In this document: positions 25,266 through 35,186 of the stretch, in pieces
How positions within the stretch are numbered: position 1 is the stretch's first letter
Layout of the letters: every line of letters begins with the position of its first letter
Assembly: GCF_003312875.1 (NCBI RefSeq)
Contig: NZ_CP015163.1
Location: forward strand, 868,001-932,000
Reading direction: 5' to 3'
From: Amycolatopsis albispora
Lineage (GTDB): Bacteria; Actinomycetota; Actinomycetes; Mycobacteriales; Pseudonocardiaceae
Length of the DNA: 64,000 bases
The notes under the pieces: model-generated
Seen by the model: the letters and a program-made list of their open reading frames with translations, nothing else
The model's database searches: none
What the model was told of the DNA's origin: nothing
Translations under genes and position numbers: made by a program

Positions 25266-25844
25266 GTGCGTGTGCTCGGTGTGGACCCCGGCCTGACCCG
25301 CTGCGGTCTCGGCGTGGTGGACGGGGGTGCCGGGCGCACCGTCAGCTGCGTCGCGGTCGACGTGGTGCGCACCCCGGCGGACGCGGACCTGGCCACCCGG
25401 CTGCTCACCGTGGCCGACGCGGTGGAGACCTGGTTCGACACCTACCGGCCCGAGGTGGTCGCCATCGAGCGGGTGTTCAGCCAGCACAACGTGCGCACCG
25501 CGATGGGCACCGCGCAGGCCGGGGGAGTGGTGGCGCTCGGCGCCGCCCGGCGCGGGCTGCCGGTGCACTTCCACACCCCGAGCGAGGTCAAGGCCGCGGT
25601 CACCGGCTCGGGACGGGCGGACAAGGCGCAGGTCACCGGCATGGTGACCAAGCTGCTCGGGCTGGCGAAGGCACCGAAACCGGCGGACGCCGCCGACGCG
25701 CTCGCGCTGGCGATCTGCCACCTGTGGCGCGAGCCGATGCGCGCCAGGCTGGCCGCGGCCGAGGCGCGGGCGGCCGAACTGGCGAAGGTGCACCGGTCAC
25801 GGCTGGCCGAGGCGGCGAAGAAGAATGCGAGGGCGGGACGATGA
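25266..25844 (+). CDS. ruvC: Holliday junction resolvase RuvC
   Basis: A 192-residue endonuclease that cuts four-way junctions. The RNase H-like fold shows the first catalytic aspartate in [12 protein letters not shown], the glutamate in [12 protein letters not shown] and the closing acidic residues in [18 protein letters not shown] at 25266 has GAGGAG eight bases upstream. The C-terminal tail after residue 160 is basic and longer than in E. coli, as in other actinobacteria. It overlaps ruvA by four bases and has an SOS box upstream. Confidence 0.96.
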   Translation: MRVLGVDPGLTRCGLGVVDGGAGRTVSCVAVDVVRTPADADLATRLLTVADAVETWFDTYRPEVVAIERVFSQHNVRTAMGTAQAGGVVALGAARRGLPVHFHTPSEVKAAVTGSGRADKAQVTGMVTKLLGLAKAPKPADAADALALAICHLWREPMRARLAAAEARAAELAKVHRSRLAEAAKKNARAGR

Positions 25845-26440
25845 TCTCTTCGGTGCACGGGGAAGTGCTCTCCGTCGGGCTCGACCACGCGGTGGTCGAA
25901 GTGGGCGGGGTCGGGTTCGCGGTGCAGGCCACGCCGAGCACGCTGGCCACGCTGCGCCGGGGTGAGCGGATCCGGCTGCACACCTCGCTGGTGGTCCGCG
26001 AGGACTCGCTGACCCTGTTCGGCTTCTCCGACGCCGACGCGCGCGAGTTGTTCGTGCTGCTGCAGACGGTGTCGGGCATCGGGCCGCGGCTCGCGCTGGC
26101 CGCGCTCGCCGTGCTCGACCCGGACAAGCTGCGCTCGGCGCTCGCCGACGGCGACATCAACGTGCTCACCCAGGTGCCCGGCATCGGCAAGAAGGGCGCC
26201 GAACGGCTCAGCCTGGAACTGCGGGACAAGGTCAACGCGGTGCCGGGGACAGCCGACGCGGTGCCGGTGGCCGGTGGCGCGGTGCGTGGCGAGGTGGTCG
26301 AGGCACTGGTGGGCCTCGGGTTCGCGGCGAAGCAGGCCGAGCAGGCGGTGGACCGGGTGCTCGGCGAAACCGGCGAGGGCACGGTGACCACGTCGCAGGT
26401 GCTGCGCTCGGCGCTGACCACCCTGGGCCGCAAGCGGTAG
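25841..26440 (+). CDS. ruvA: Holliday junction branch migration protein RuvA
   Basis: A 199-residue junction-binding subunit. It has the N-terminal OB-fold ([26 protein letters not shown]), two helix-hairpin-helix motifs ([14 protein letters not shown] and [13 protein letters not shown]), a flexible linker and the C-terminal three-helix domain that contacts RuvB. It overlaps ruvC by four bases and is followed by ruvB after nine bases, so the three proteins are made together. Confidence 0.96.
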   Translation: MISSVHGEVLSVGLDHAVVEVGGVGFAVQATPSTLATLRRGERIRLHTSLVVREDSLTLFGFSDADARELFVLLQTVSGIGPRLALAALAVLDPDKLRSALADGDINVLTQVPGIGKKGAERLSLELRDKVNAVPGTADAVPVAGGAVRGEVVEALVGLGFAAKQAEQAVDRVLGETGEGTVTTSQVLRSALTTLGRKR

Positions 26441-26449
26441 GCGGGCACC

Positions 26450-27538
26450 GTGCACGATGACCCGGTGACCGACGAACCGGATTTCGCCGACGCCGACACG
26501 CTGTCGGCCTTCGCCCAGAACGGCGACCGGGACGTGGAAACCACGCTCCGGCCCCGGAAACTGGCCGATTTTGTCGGCCAGCCGCGGGTGCGCGAGCAGC
26601 TGGAACTGGTGCTGGAGAGCGCCCGGCGGCGCGGTGTGCCGCCGGACCACGTGCTGCTGTCCGGCCCGCCGGGGCTCGGCAAGACCAGCATGTCGATGAT
26701 CATCGCGGCCGAGCTGGACGCCGCCATCCGGATCACCTCCGGCCCCGCGCTGGAGCGCGCGGGCGACCTGGCCGCGATGCTGTCGAACCTCACCGAGGGC
26801 GACGTGCTGTTCATCGACGAGATCCACCGCATCGCCCGGCCCGCCGAGGAAATGCTCTACCTGGCGATGGAGGACTTCCGGGTGGACGTGGTGGTCGGCA
26901 AGGGCCCCGGCGCCACCAGCATCCCGCTGGAGATCGCGCCGTTCACCCTGGTCGGCGCCACCACCCGGTCCGGCGCGCTGACCGGTCCGCTGCGTGACCG
27001 CTTCGGCTTCACCGGGCACATGGAGTTCTACTCCGCCGACGAGCTTTCGCAGGTGCTGCGGCGCTCGGCCACCATTCTCGGCATCACGCTGGACGCCGAC
27101 GGCGAAGCCGAGATCGCGCGCCGGTCCCGCGGCACCCCGCGGATCGCGAACCGGCTGCTGCGCCGGGTCCGCGACTACGCCGAGGTCCGCTCGGACGGCA
27201 AGGTCACCCTGGAGGTGGCCCGCGCCGCGCTGGAGGTCTACGACGTGGACGAGCTGGGGCTGGACCGGCTCGACCGCGCGGTGCTCACCGCGCTGGTCAA
27301 GTCGTTCCACGGCGGGCCGGTCGGCGTGGCCACGCTGGCGGTGGCGGTCGGTGAAGAGTCGACCACGGTGGAAGAGGTGTGTGAGCCCTACCTGGTCCGC
27401 GCGGGTATGCTCGCGCGAACCCCCCGTGGGCGGGTCGCTACCCCGGCCGCGTGGGAGCACCTCGGGTTACGGCCACCGACCGAGGTGCCTTGGGAGGCCG
27501 GACGGTTCGACCAGGGCAACCCTGGTCTGTTCGGGTAA
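26450..27538 (+). CDS. ruvB: Holliday junction branch migration ATPase RuvB
   Basis: A 362-residue AAA+ motor with Walker [12 protein letters not shown], Walker [11 protein letters not shown], the sensor segment [18 protein letters not shown] and the C-terminal winged helix ([17 protein letters not shown]). It drives branch migration as a hexameric ring on RuvA. The first codons vary between species; GTG at 26450 follows ruvA by nine bases, and a second GTG at 26465 is the alternative start. Confidence 0.96.
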   Translation: MHDDPVTDEPDFADADTLSAFAQNGDRDVETTLRPRKLADFVGQPRVREQLELVLESARRRGVPPDHVLLSGPPGLGKTSMSMIIAAELDAAIRITSGPALERAGDLAAMLSNLTEGDVLFIDEIHRIARPAEEMLYLAMEDFRVDVVVGKGPGATSIPLEIAPFTLVGATTRSGALTGPLRDRFGFTGHMEFYSADELSQVLRRSATILGITLDADGEAEIARRSRGTPRIANRLLRRVRDYAEVRSDGKVTLEVARAALEVYDVDELGLDRLDRAVLTALVKSFHGGPVGVATLAVAVGEESTTVEEVCEPYLVRAGMLARTPRGRVATPAAWEHLGLRPPTEVPWEAGRFDQGNPGLFG

Positions 27539-27672
27539 CCGGCGGGGCGGGCGGCACTGCCCGCCGACGGCACCGCGGGTGGTACCTGGCACACTCGAAC
27601 AAGCAGACCCAGAACAAATCGGGCGAATCGGCAGGCGGTCCCGCCGCTGCCGCACCCGCTGAATGGAGAGTC

Positions 27673-28095
27673 ATGGAAGGCCTTTTCCTGCCGCTGCTGC
27701 TCATGCTGGTCGTGGCGATCCCGCTGTTCCTGGGGAGCCGCAAGCAGAAGCAAGCGGTCCAGCGTCAGCAGGAGCTGCAGAACAACCTGGTCGAGGGCGA
27801 CCGCGTGATGACCACCTCCGGTCTCTACGCGACCGTCGCGGACACCAGCGGCGACACCACGATCGATCTCGAGATCGCGCCCGGCGTGGTGACCACCTGG
27901 CTGCGCCAGGCCGTCCGGGAGAAGGTCGAGCCGATCGTCGAGGACGACGAAGCCGATGAGACCGAGTCCGACGAGACGCCGGTCATCGAGTCGGCCACCG
28001 AGGTCGAGACCGCGAAGTCCGACGAGGACGAGAAGACCGAAGCCGAGAAGGCTGGTCCTCAGGTCGCGCCTCCCCTGGAGCACGGTAAGAAGTAA
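27673..28095 (+). CDS. yajC: Preprotein translocase subunit YajC
   Basis: A 140-residue protein with a single N-terminal transmembrane helix (LFLPLLLMLVVAIPLFLG) and the YajC core NNLVEGDRVMTTSGLYATV. It associates with SecDF at the Sec translocon. The C-terminal 50 residues are an extended acidic tail (rich in DE and K), longer than in E. coli YajC. It lies between ruvB and secD; a hairpin at 28146-28177 separates it from secD. Confidence 0.93.
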   Translation: MEGLFLPLLLMLVVAIPLFLGSRKQKQAVQRQQELQNNLVEGDRVMTTSGLYATVADTSGDTTIDLEIAPGVVTTWLRQAVREKVEPIVEDDEADETESDETPVIESATEVETAKSDEDEKTEAEKAGPQVAPPLEHGKK

Positions 28096-28145
28096 CACCC
28101 TGCGCACCGGCGTGCACACGCCGATGAGGGGGTAACGCAGGGCTC

Positions 28146-28177
28146 ACGCAGCACCGAGTAGTGTCTCGGTGCTGCGT
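28146..28177 (+). terminator. Hairpin between yajC and secD
   Basis: ACGCAGCACCGAG (28146-28158) and CTCGGTGCTGCGT (28165-28177) pair perfectly over 13 bases around a 6-base loop, 51 bases after the yajC stop. It may terminate the ruv-yajC transcript or attenuate read-through into secDF. Confidence 0.65.
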
Positions 28178-28270
28178 ATGCCCGCGTCCGCGCGGGCTTA
28201 CCCGAAAACTTCCAGTCAGGCAGGCCCTGTTCCATTCGGGAAGGCCCCAGTTCGAGGAGACCGACGCACC

Positions 28271-29989
28271 GTGGCACCACCGGCCGGGCAGATCCGCCCG
28301 GGACGCTATCTCGCGTTCTTCGTCTTGATCGTCATCGGCCTGTACTCGCTGGTGTTCTTCACCGGCGACGGGAAGCCGACCCCCAAGCTGGGCATCGATC
28401 TCCAGGGCGGCACGCGGGTCACCCTGACCGCCCGGACCCTGGACGGCGCCGAGCCGTCCAAGGAAGCGCTCAACCAGGCGAAGACGATCATCGAGACCCG
28501 GGTCAACGGGATCGGGGTCAGCGGCACCGAGGTGGTGCTCGACGGCAACAACGTCGTCATCACCGTGCCGGGCGAGCAGGGCGACCAGGCCAAGAACTTG
28601 GGCCAGACGGCCAAGCTGGGCTTCCGCAAGGTGGCCACCGTGCAGCCGGCCACCCCGGCCCCGCAGGTGCCGCCGGCCGGTCAGCCGCCCGCCACGCAGC
28701 CGCCCGCGAGCGGGCAGCCGAGCGAGGCGCCAGCGGCCGGTCAGCCCTCGGCCCCGCCCGCCGGTGGTTCCGCACCCGGCGCGGCTCCCGCGCAGGACCA
28801 GCCCGCCCCGCCCACCCCGGGTTCACCGGAGGCCGAGGCGCAGGCGATCCAGGCCGCCAAGGCGGTCCGGCAGAACCCGGCGCTGGTCGCGGCCAACCCG
28901 GCCGACCAGGCCGCGGTCGCCGCGGCGCAGCAGCTGCAGCAGGAGACGCTGGCCCAGTTCCAGTGCCTGCCGAACGACCCGCTGCGCGGCAACGACGACC
29001 CGACCCTGCCGCTGGTCGCCTGCCTCAAGGACGGCAGCCAGAAGTTCGTGCTGGAGCCCGAGTTCCTGCCCGGCACGATGATCGACACCGCCGCCTCCGG
29101 TTACGACAGCCAGCGCGGCGGCTACGTGGTCGACCTGACCTTCAAGGCCGAGGGCACCAAGCTCTGGGGTGACTTCACCTCGGCGAACGTGAACCAGCAG
29201 GCCGCGTTCGTGCTGGACACGCAGGTGGTCTCGGCGCCGAACATCACCGTGCCGATCCTCGACGGCCGCACCCAGATCACCGGCGGCTTCACCCAGGCCG
29301 AGGCCAAGAACCTGGCCGACGTGCTGAAGTACGGCTCGCTGCCGCTGTCGTTCGCCTCGTCCGACGCCACCACGGTGTCCGCGACGCTGGGCCTGGCTTC
29401 GCTGCAGGCCGGGCTGATCGCCGGTGGCATCGGGCTGCTGCTGGTGTTCGTCTACTGCCTGTTCTACTACCGCCTGCTCGGTGTGCTGACGATCCTCTCG
29501 CTGGGGTTGTCGGCGGTCATCGTCTACGGCGTGCTGGTGCTGCTCGGCCGGTGGATCGGCTTCACACTGGACCTCGCCGGCGTCGCCGGGTTCATCATCG
29601 CCATCGGTGTCACCGCCGACTCGTTCGTGGTGTTCTTCGAACGGTTGAAGGACGAGATGCGCGAGGGCCGCTCGTTCCGCTCGGCGGTGCCCCGCGGCTG
29701 GGTCCGCGGCCGCCGCACGATCCTCGCCTCGGACGCGGTCATGTTCCTCGCCGCCGCGGTGCTGTACCTGCTGGCGGTCGGGGAGGTGCGCGGGTTCGCC
29801 TTCACCCTGGGCATGTCCACCGTGCTCGACCTGGTGGTGGTGTTCCTGGTGACCCACCCGCTGGTGGCCATGGTGTCGAAGTCCAAGGCACTGTCGAGCC
29901 CGAAGATCTCGGGGCTCGGCGGGGTGCAGCGAGTCGGCGCACAACGCCGCACAGCCAAGGTCGCCGGCGCGACCGTGAAGGAGGCCTGA
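28271..29989 (+). CDS. secD: Protein translocase subunit SecD
   Basis: A 572-residue membrane protein that, with SecF, uses the proton gradient to pull exported proteins across the membrane. It has the first transmembrane helix (LAFFVLIVIGLYSLVFF), the D1 signature GIDLQGGTRV, the periplasmic domains and five C-terminal transmembrane helices with GVTADSFVVFFERLKDE. Residues about 126-188 are an extra proline/alanine/glutamine-rich linker absent from E. coli SecD. GTG at 28271 has GAGGAG 12 bases upstream. secF follows after one base. Confidence 0.95.
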   Translation: MAPPAGQIRPGRYLAFFVLIVIGLYSLVFFTGDGKPTPKLGIDLQGGTRVTLTARTLDGAEPSKEALNQAKTIIETRVNGIGVSGTEVVLDGNNVVITVPGEQGDQAKNLGQTAKLGFRKVATVQPATPAPQVPPAGQPPATQPPASGQPSEAPAAGQPSAPPAGGSAPGAAPAQDQPAPPTPGSPEAEAQAIQAAKAVRQNPALVAANPADQAAVAAAQQLQQETLAQFQCLPNDPLRGNDDPTLPLVACLKDGSQKFVLEPEFLPGTMIDTAASGYDSQRGGYVVDLTFKAEGTKLWGDFTSANVNQQAAFVLDTQVVSAPNITVPILDGRTQITGGFTQAEAKNLADVLKYGSLPLSFASSDATTVSATLGLASLQAGLIAGGIGLLLVFVYCLFYYRLLGVLTILSLGLSAVIVYGVLVLLGRWIGFTLDLAGVAGFIIAIGVTADSFVVFFERLKDEMREGRSFRSAVPRGWVRGRRTILASDAVMFLAAAVLYLLAVGEVRGFAFTLGMSTVLDLVVVFLVTHPLVAMVSKSKALSSPKISGLGGVQRVGAQRRTAKVAGATVKEA

Positions 29990-29990
29990 C

Positions 29991-31232
29991 GTGGGCGTCG
30001 AGGATCAGGGCACCGCGAACGGCGCCAAGAAGAAGGGCTCGGTGTTCCACCGGCTCTACGTCGGCACCGGTGCGTTCGACATCGTCGGCGCGCGCAAGTA
30101 CTGGTACGTGTTCTTCGGCCTGCTGATGCTGGTCTGCGTCGGCTCCATCGGGATCAAGGGCTTCAACCTCGGCATCGACTTCGAGGGCGGCACCCAGATC
30201 CAGATGCCTGCCGCCGGTGCGGCGGGCGAGGTGAACGAGGACCGCGCCAAGGAGGTCTTCGCCGAGGCCGCCGGTGAGCCCGCCGCCGAAGCGCAGAAGG
30301 TCGGCACCGGCGCGGCGCAGACCGTGCAGATCCGGTCCGACACGCTGGACGCCGGTCAGGTCGCCAAGGTCAAGGAGGCGCTGTTCAACGCCTTCCAGCC
30401 GCTCGGCGCGAACGGCCAGCCCAGCCAGCAGACCATCAGCGACAGCGCGGTCAGCGCGTCCTGGGGCGGGGAGATCTCGGAGAAGGCGCTCATCGCGCTC
30501 GCGGTCTTCCTGGTGCTGGTGACCATCTTCCTGGCGATCTACTTCGAACGCTGGATGGCCGTCGCGGCGCTGATCTCGCTGATCCACGACATCGTGGTCA
30601 CCGCGGGCATCTACTCGCTGGTCGGCTTCGAGGTCACCCCGGCCACCGTGATCGGCCTGCTGACCATTCTCGGGTTCTCCCTGTACGACACCGTGGTGGT
30701 GTTCGACAAGGTCAAGGAGAACACCCGCGGCCTGCTGGGGCTGACCAGGCGCACCTACGGCGAGGCGGCCAACCTGGCGCTGAACCAGACGCTGATGCGG
30801 TCGATCAACACCGCGGTGATCGCCCTGCTGCCGGTGCTCGGCCTGCTGATCATCGGCTACATCCTGCTCGGCTCGGGCACGCTGCAGGACCTGGCGCTGG
30901 TGCAGCTGACCGGCATGCTGGCCGGTGTGCTGTCCTCGGTCGCGCTGGCCACCCCGCTGCTGGTCGACTTCAAGATGCGGGACCCGAAGTTCAAGCAGCA
31001 GGCCCAGCGGGTCAAGGCCCGCCGGGAGAACCTGGCCCGCAAGGCCGCCGAACGCGACGCCGCGCCGGACGACGACGAGTTCGACGCGAGCGACGACGAA
31101 CAGCTCAACGCCGAGCTGCGCAAGGAACGCGCGTACGCGGCCGCGGCCAGCGTGCCCGCGCGGCACCAGAAGACCACGCCGCGGCGTGGCCGCCCGTCGG
31201 GCAAGCAGCCGTCGGGCAAGCGCAAGCGCTGA
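29991..31232 (+). CDS. secF: Protein translocase subunit SecF
   Basis: A 413-residue partner of SecD with six transmembrane helices. The signature GFNLGIDFEGGTQIQ follows the first helix, and FSLYDTVVVFDKVKEN with the NQTLMRSINTA segment marks the fourth-fifth helix region. The C-terminal 90 residues are a hydrophilic, strongly charged extension ending in a basic cluster (GRPSGKQPSGKRKR), typical for actinobacteria. It starts with GTG one base after the secD stop and ends before a terminator hairpin. Confidence 0.95.
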   Translation: MGVEDQGTANGAKKKGSVFHRLYVGTGAFDIVGARKYWYVFFGLLMLVCVGSIGIKGFNLGIDFEGGTQIQMPAAGAAGEVNEDRAKEVFAEAAGEPAAEAQKVGTGAAQTVQIRSDTLDAGQVAKVKEALFNAFQPLGANGQPSQQTISDSAVSASWGGEISEKALIALAVFLVLVTIFLAIYFERWMAVAALISLIHDIVVTAGIYSLVGFEVTPATVIGLLTILGFSLYDTVVVFDKVKENTRGLLGLTRRTYGEAANLALNQTLMRSINTAVIALLPVLGLLIIGYILLGSGTLQDLALVQLTGMLAGVLSSVALATPLLVDFKMRDPKFKQQAQRVKARRENLARKAAERDAAPDDDEFDASDDEQLNAELRKERAYAAAASVPARHQKTTPRRGRPSGKQPSGKRKR

Positions 31233-31247
31233 GGCAGTTGCTCATCG

Positions 31248-31281
31248 GCAGGGCATCGTCCGCTCGCGGACGGTGCCCTGC
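31248..31281 (+). terminator. Terminator hairpin after secF
   Basis: The arms 31248-31262 and 31267-31281 pair over 15 positions (one G-T wobble) around the loop CTCG, starting 16 bases after the secF stop. Confidence 0.78.
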
Positions 31282-31316
31282 TTCGCTTTCGGTAGGCAGT
31301 CGGTAAGGGGCAGAAC

Positions 31317-31835
31317 ATGGACTTGGACAAGGCGATCGGGCTGGTCGCCGAGGTACCGGACTTCCCGCGGCCGGGGATCCTGTTCCGGGACTTCGCGCCG
31401 CTGTTCGCTTCGGCGGACGGGTTCGCCGCGGTGACCGCCGCGCTCGCGGACACGCTGGACCACGACGTGGAACTGCTGGCCGCGGTGGAGGCACGCGGCT
31501 TCCTGCTGGCCGCGGCGCTCGGGCAGGCCAGCGGGCTCGGGGTGGTCATGGTGCGCAAGCCCGGCAAGCTGCCGCAGGTCGCGGCCAGGGCGGACTACGA
31601 GCTGGAGTACGGCACGGCCGCGCTCGAACTGCCCGCCGGGGTGGTTCAGCCAGGTCAGCACGTCGCGGTGATCGACGACGTGCTGGCCACCGGCGGCACC
31701 GTGGCCGCGGCGTGCGGGCTGCTGGAGCAGGCGGACGCGGTGGTCACCGGGGTGTCCGTGGTGCTCGAACTCGACGGGCTCGGCGGCCGCGAGGCGCTGT
31801 CCGGGCGCCAGGTGCACGCTCTGCACAGCAGCTGA
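31317..31835 (+). CDS. apt: Adenine phosphoribosyltransferase
   Basis: A 172-residue purine salvage enzyme converting adenine and PRPP to AMP. The type I phosphoribosyltransferase PRPP loop reads [35 protein letters not shown] at the N-terminus and [13 protein letters not shown] are family signatures. The length fits the short bacterial enzymes. Its position between secF and relA is the standard actinobacterial order. Confidence 0.95.
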   Translation: MDLDKAIGLVAEVPDFPRPGILFRDFAPLFASADGFAAVTAALADTLDHDVELLAAVEARGFLLAAALGQASGLGVVMVRKPGKLPQVAARADYELEYGTAALELPAGVVQPGQHVAVIDDVLATGGTVAAACGLLEQADAVVTGVSVVLELDGLGGREALSGRQVHALHSS

Positions 31836-31915
31836 GAGCGGGCCAGCGGAACGCCGGGGACCGTCCGCGCGTTACGCTGAACGCACGAGGTGACCTGATA
31901 CGACGGGAGGTGCGG

Positions 31916-34288
31916 GTGAGCCAAGAGCTCGAGTCCGCGGCGCCTGCCAAGGACGGCGGCAAGCCCCGTCCGGCGCCGGTCCCGCCCGTCCCGGCGGCCA
32001 ACGGCAACGGCACGGGCAACGGCAATGGCACCGGCCGGGCACCGTCGGCCACCCGGCGGGTCCGCGCGCGGCTGGCCAGGCGCATCACCGCGCAGCGCGC
32101 CGCCTCGGTCAAGCAGGTGCTCGAGCCGCTGGCCGCGGTGCACCGCGAGATGCACCCCAGCGCCGACCTGGCCCTGCTGCAGCGCGCCTACGACGTGGCC
32201 GAGGAACTGCACCGCAACCAGCGCCGCAAGTCGGGCGACCCGTACATCACCCACCCGCTGGCGGTGGCCACCATCCTGGCCGAGCTGGGCATGGACACCA
32301 CCACGCTGGTCGCCGGGCTGCTGCACGACACCGTGGAGGACACCGGCTACCCGGTGGAACAGCTCTCGGCCGACTTCGGCGACAAGGTGGCCCAGCTGGT
32401 CGACGGGGTCACCAAGCTGGACAAGGTCAAGCTGGGCACCGCCGCCGAGGCGGAGACCATTCGCAAGATGGTCATCGCGATGGCCCGCGACCCGCGGGTG
32501 CTGGTGATCAAGCTGGCCGACCGGCTGCACAACATGCGCACCATGCGCTTCCTGCCGCCGGAGAAGCAGGCGCGCAAGGCGAAGGAAACCCTCGAGGTGC
32601 TCGCCCCGCTGGCGCACCGGCTGGGCATGGCCACGGTGAAGTGGGAGCTGGAGGACCTGGCCTTCGCCATCCTGCAGCCGAAGAAGTACGACGAGATCGT
32701 GCGCCTGGTGGCCGACCGCGCGCCCTCGCGGGACACCTACCTGCGCTGGGTCATCGGCGACCTGACCACCAATCTCGACGCGTCGCGGATCACCGCCAAG
32801 GTCGAGGGCCGCCCGAAGCACTACTACTCGATCCACCAGAAGATGATCGTCCGCGGCCGCGACCTGGACGACATCCACGACCTAGTCGGTGTGCGGATCC
32901 TGGTGGAGGACGTGCGCGACTGCTACGCCGCGATGGGCGTGGTGCACGCGCTGTGGCAGCCGATGCCCGGCCGGTTCAAGGACTACATCGCGCAGCCGCG
33001 GTTCGGCGTGTACCAGTCGCTGCACACCACCGTGATCGGCCCGGACGGCAAGCCGCTCGAGGTGCAGATCCGCACCTACGAGATGCACCGGACCGCCGAG
33101 TACGGCATCGCCGCGCACTGGCGGTACAAGGAGACCAAGGGCACGCACAGCGGCAACGCGGTCGACGTCGACGAGATGGCGTGGATGCGCCAGCTGCTCG
33201 ACTGGCAGCGGGAGGCCGCCGACCCCGGCGAGTTCCTCGAATCGCTGCGCTACGAGCTGGCCGCGCGCGAGATCTTCGTGTTCACGCCCAAGGGTGACGT
33301 GATCACGCTGCCGGTGGATTCGACGCCGGTGGACTTCGCCTACGCGGTGCACACCGAGGTCGGGCACCGCTGCATCGGCGCGCGGGTCAACGGCAGGCTG
33401 GTCGCGCTGGAGCGCAAGCTGGAGAACGGTGAGGTCGTCGAGATCTTCACCTCGAAGGCCGAGGGCGCCGGGCCGAGCCGCGACTGGCTGAGCTTCGCCG
33501 GCTCCCCGAAGGCACGGGCGAAGATCCGGCAGTGGTTTGCCAAGGAGCGCCGCGACGAGGCGATCGACGCGGGCAAGGAGGCGATCACCAAGGAGGTCCG
33601 CAAGGTGGGCCTGCCGCTGCAGCGGCTGGTCTCGGCGGACTCCATGGGCGCGCTGGCCACCGAGTTGCGCCACGGCGACATCAGCTCGCTCTACGCCGCG
33701 GTCGGCGAGGGGCACACCAGCGCCAAGCACGTGGTGTCGCGGCTGGTCGCGCTGATCGGCGGCGTCGAGGAAGCCGAGGAGGAACTCGCCGAGCGGGCGA
33801 CGCCGTCCACGGTGACCCGGCGTCGCGGCTCGAACGACGTCGGCGTGATCGTCAAGGGCGCGAGCGACGTCTGGGCGAAGCTGGCGCGCTGCTGCACGCC
33901 GGTGCCAGGCGACGAGATCCTCGGTTTTGTCACGCGTGGCGGTGGCGTGAGCGTGCACCGCACGGACTGCACCAACGCCGAGGACCTGCGGGCGCAGCCG
34001 GAGCGGCTGGTCGAGGTGGAGTGGGCGCCGTCGGAGTCGTCGGTGTTCCTGGTCGCCATCCAGGTCGAGGCGCTGGACCGGCACCGCCTGCTCTCCGACA
34101 TCACCAAGGTGCTCGCCGACGAGAAGGTCAACATCCTGTCCGCGTCGGTGACCACCTCGCGCGACCGGGTGGCGGTGAGCCGGTTCTCCTTCGAGATGGG
34201 CGACCCCAAGCACCTCGGGCACGTGCTGAAGGTGGTGCGCAGCGTCGAGGGCGTCTACGACGTGTACCGGGTCACGTCCGCGTCCTGA
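31916..34288 (+). CDS. relA: Bifunctional (p)ppGpp synthetase/hydrolase RelA/SpoT
   Basis: A 790-residue stringent-response enzyme. In order it has an HD hydrolase domain ([10 protein letters not shown] with His137 and Asp138), a synthetase domain ([11 protein letters not shown], then [21 protein letters not shown]), a TGS domain ([15 protein letters not shown]) and a C-terminal ACT domain. Both active sites look intact, as in mycobacterial Rel. An unconserved glycine/asparagine-rich N-terminal tail of about 60 residues precedes the core. GTG at 31916 follows GGGAGG by five bases; GTG at 31910 lies inside that site and is less likely. Confidence 0.96.
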   Translation: MSQELESAAPAKDGGKPRPAPVPPVPAANGNGTGNGNGTGRAPSATRRVRARLARRITAQRAASVKQVLEPLAAVHREMHPSADLALLQRAYDVAEELHRNQRRKSGDPYITHPLAVATILAELGMDTTTLVAGLLHDTVEDTGYPVEQLSADFGDKVAQLVDGVTKLDKVKLGTAAEAETIRKMVIAMARDPRVLVIKLADRLHNMRTMRFLPPEKQARKAKETLEVLAPLAHRLGMATVKWELEDLAFAILQPKKYDEIVRLVADRAPSRDTYLRWVIGDLTTNLDASRITAKVEGRPKHYYSIHQKMIVRGRDLDDIHDLVGVRILVEDVRDCYAAMGVVHALWQPMPGRFKDYIAQPRFGVYQSLHTTVIGPDGKPLEVQIRTYEMHRTAEYGIAAHWRYKETKGTHSGNAVDVDEMAWMRQLLDWQREAADPGEFLESLRYELAAREIFVFTPKGDVITLPVDSTPVDFAYAVHTEVGHRCIGARVNGRLVALERKLENGEVVEIFTSKAEGAGPSRDWLSFAGSPKARAKIRQWFAKERRDEAIDAGKEAITKEVRKVGLPLQRLVSADSMGALATELRHGDISSLYAAVGEGHTSAKHVVSRLVALIGGVEEAEEELAERATPSTVTRRRGSNDVGVIVKGASDVWAKLARCCTPVPGDEILGFVTRGGGVSVHRTDCTNAEDLRAQPERLVEVEWAPSESSVFLVAIQVEALDRHRLLSDITKVLADEKVNILSASVTTSRDRVAVSRFSFEMGDPKHLGHVLKVVRSVEGVYDVYRVTSAS

Positions 34289-34319
34289 GCAGTGGGCCCG
34301 CTGCGTAGGGTGCGTTGTC

Positions 34320-35126
34320 ATGGCGGATATCACCGATATCACTGATATCACTGACGGGCTCCAGTTCAGCGTGCACGACGAGGTCGCGCGGCTGACCTTC
34401 GCCAGGCCGGAGAAGAAGAACGCGATCACCCACGGCATGTGGGCGGGCATCGCCGACGCGGTGACGGCGGTGGAGCACGACCCGGCGGTGAAGGTGCTGG
34501 TGCTCACCGGGGCCGGTGCGGACTTCTCGGCGGGCGCGGACATCAGCGAGTTCGGTGCACTGCGGTCGACCGCGGAGGCGGCGGCCGCCTACGACAAGGC
34601 GATCGAGACCGCGATCGGCGCGCTCGCGGGGCTGCGGAAGCCGACCGTCGCGCTGATCCGCGGCAACTGCATCGGTGGTGGCTGCCAGATCTCGGTGGCC
34701 TGCGACTTCCGCTTCGCCGCCACCGGTTCGCGGTTCGGCATCACCCCGGCGAAGCTCGGCATCGTCTACGACTTCCAGTCCACCCGGCAGCTGGTCGACC
34801 TGGTCGGACCGGCGCACGCGCGGTACTTCCTGCTCAGCGGTTCCCTGATCGACGCGGCGCGGGCGCGGGAGATCGGCCTGCTCAACGAGGTCTACCCGGA
34901 CGACGAGCTGGACGACGCGGTCGGCGAGTTCACCAGCACGCTGTGCTCGCGTTCGCAGAGCTCGATCCGCGGGATGAACCGGATCATCGAGAAGATCCTC
35001 ACCGGACAGTCCGAACCGGACGCCGAGGTCGACCGCATCCGCCTCGACGCCCTGCACGGCGAGGACTACGCCGAGGGCGTGGCCGCCTTCCTGAACCGCC
35101 GCCCGCCGAACTTCACCTACCGCTGA
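34320..35126 (+). CDS. Enoyl-CoA hydratase/isomerase family protein
   Basis: A 268-residue crotonase-fold protein. Visible are the oxyanion-hole segment GAGADFSAGADISEF, the second backbone NH segment GNCIGGGCQISVACDFRFA and the ITPAKLGIVYDF region where catalytic glutamates usually lie. The exact reaction (hydratase, isomerase or other) cannot be assigned because the catalytic Glu positions are not both obvious. The N-terminus holds three near-identical 9-base repeats encoding DITDITDIT. It ends before a long terminator. Confidence 0.85.
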   Translation: MADITDITDITDGLQFSVHDEVARLTFARPEKKNAITHGMWAGIADAVTAVEHDPAVKVLVLTGAGADFSAGADISEFGALRSTAEAAAAYDKAIETAIGALAGLRKPTVALIRGNCIGGGCQISVACDFRFAATGSRFGITPAKLGIVYDFQSTRQLVDLVGPAHARYFLLSGSLIDAARAREIGLLNEVYPDDELDDAVGEFTSTLCSRSQSSIRGMNRIIEKILTGQSEPDAEVDRIRLDALHGEDYAEGVAAFLNRRPPNFTYR

Positions 35127-35131
35127 CGCGC

Positions 35132-35173
35132 AAGAAGAGGGGGCGTCGTCCGCGGACGACGCCCCCTCTTCTT
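35132..35173. terminator. Bidirectional terminator, 21-bp perfect stem
   Basis: 35132-35152 and 35153-35173 are exact reverse complements over 21 bases, beginning AAGAAGAGGGGGCG and ending CCCCCTCTTCTT, which supplies a T-rich tail in both directions. It lies between the convergent enoyl-CoA hydratase and cyclophilin genes. Confidence 0.9.
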
Positions 35174-35186
35174 ATGGCTCAGTGGA

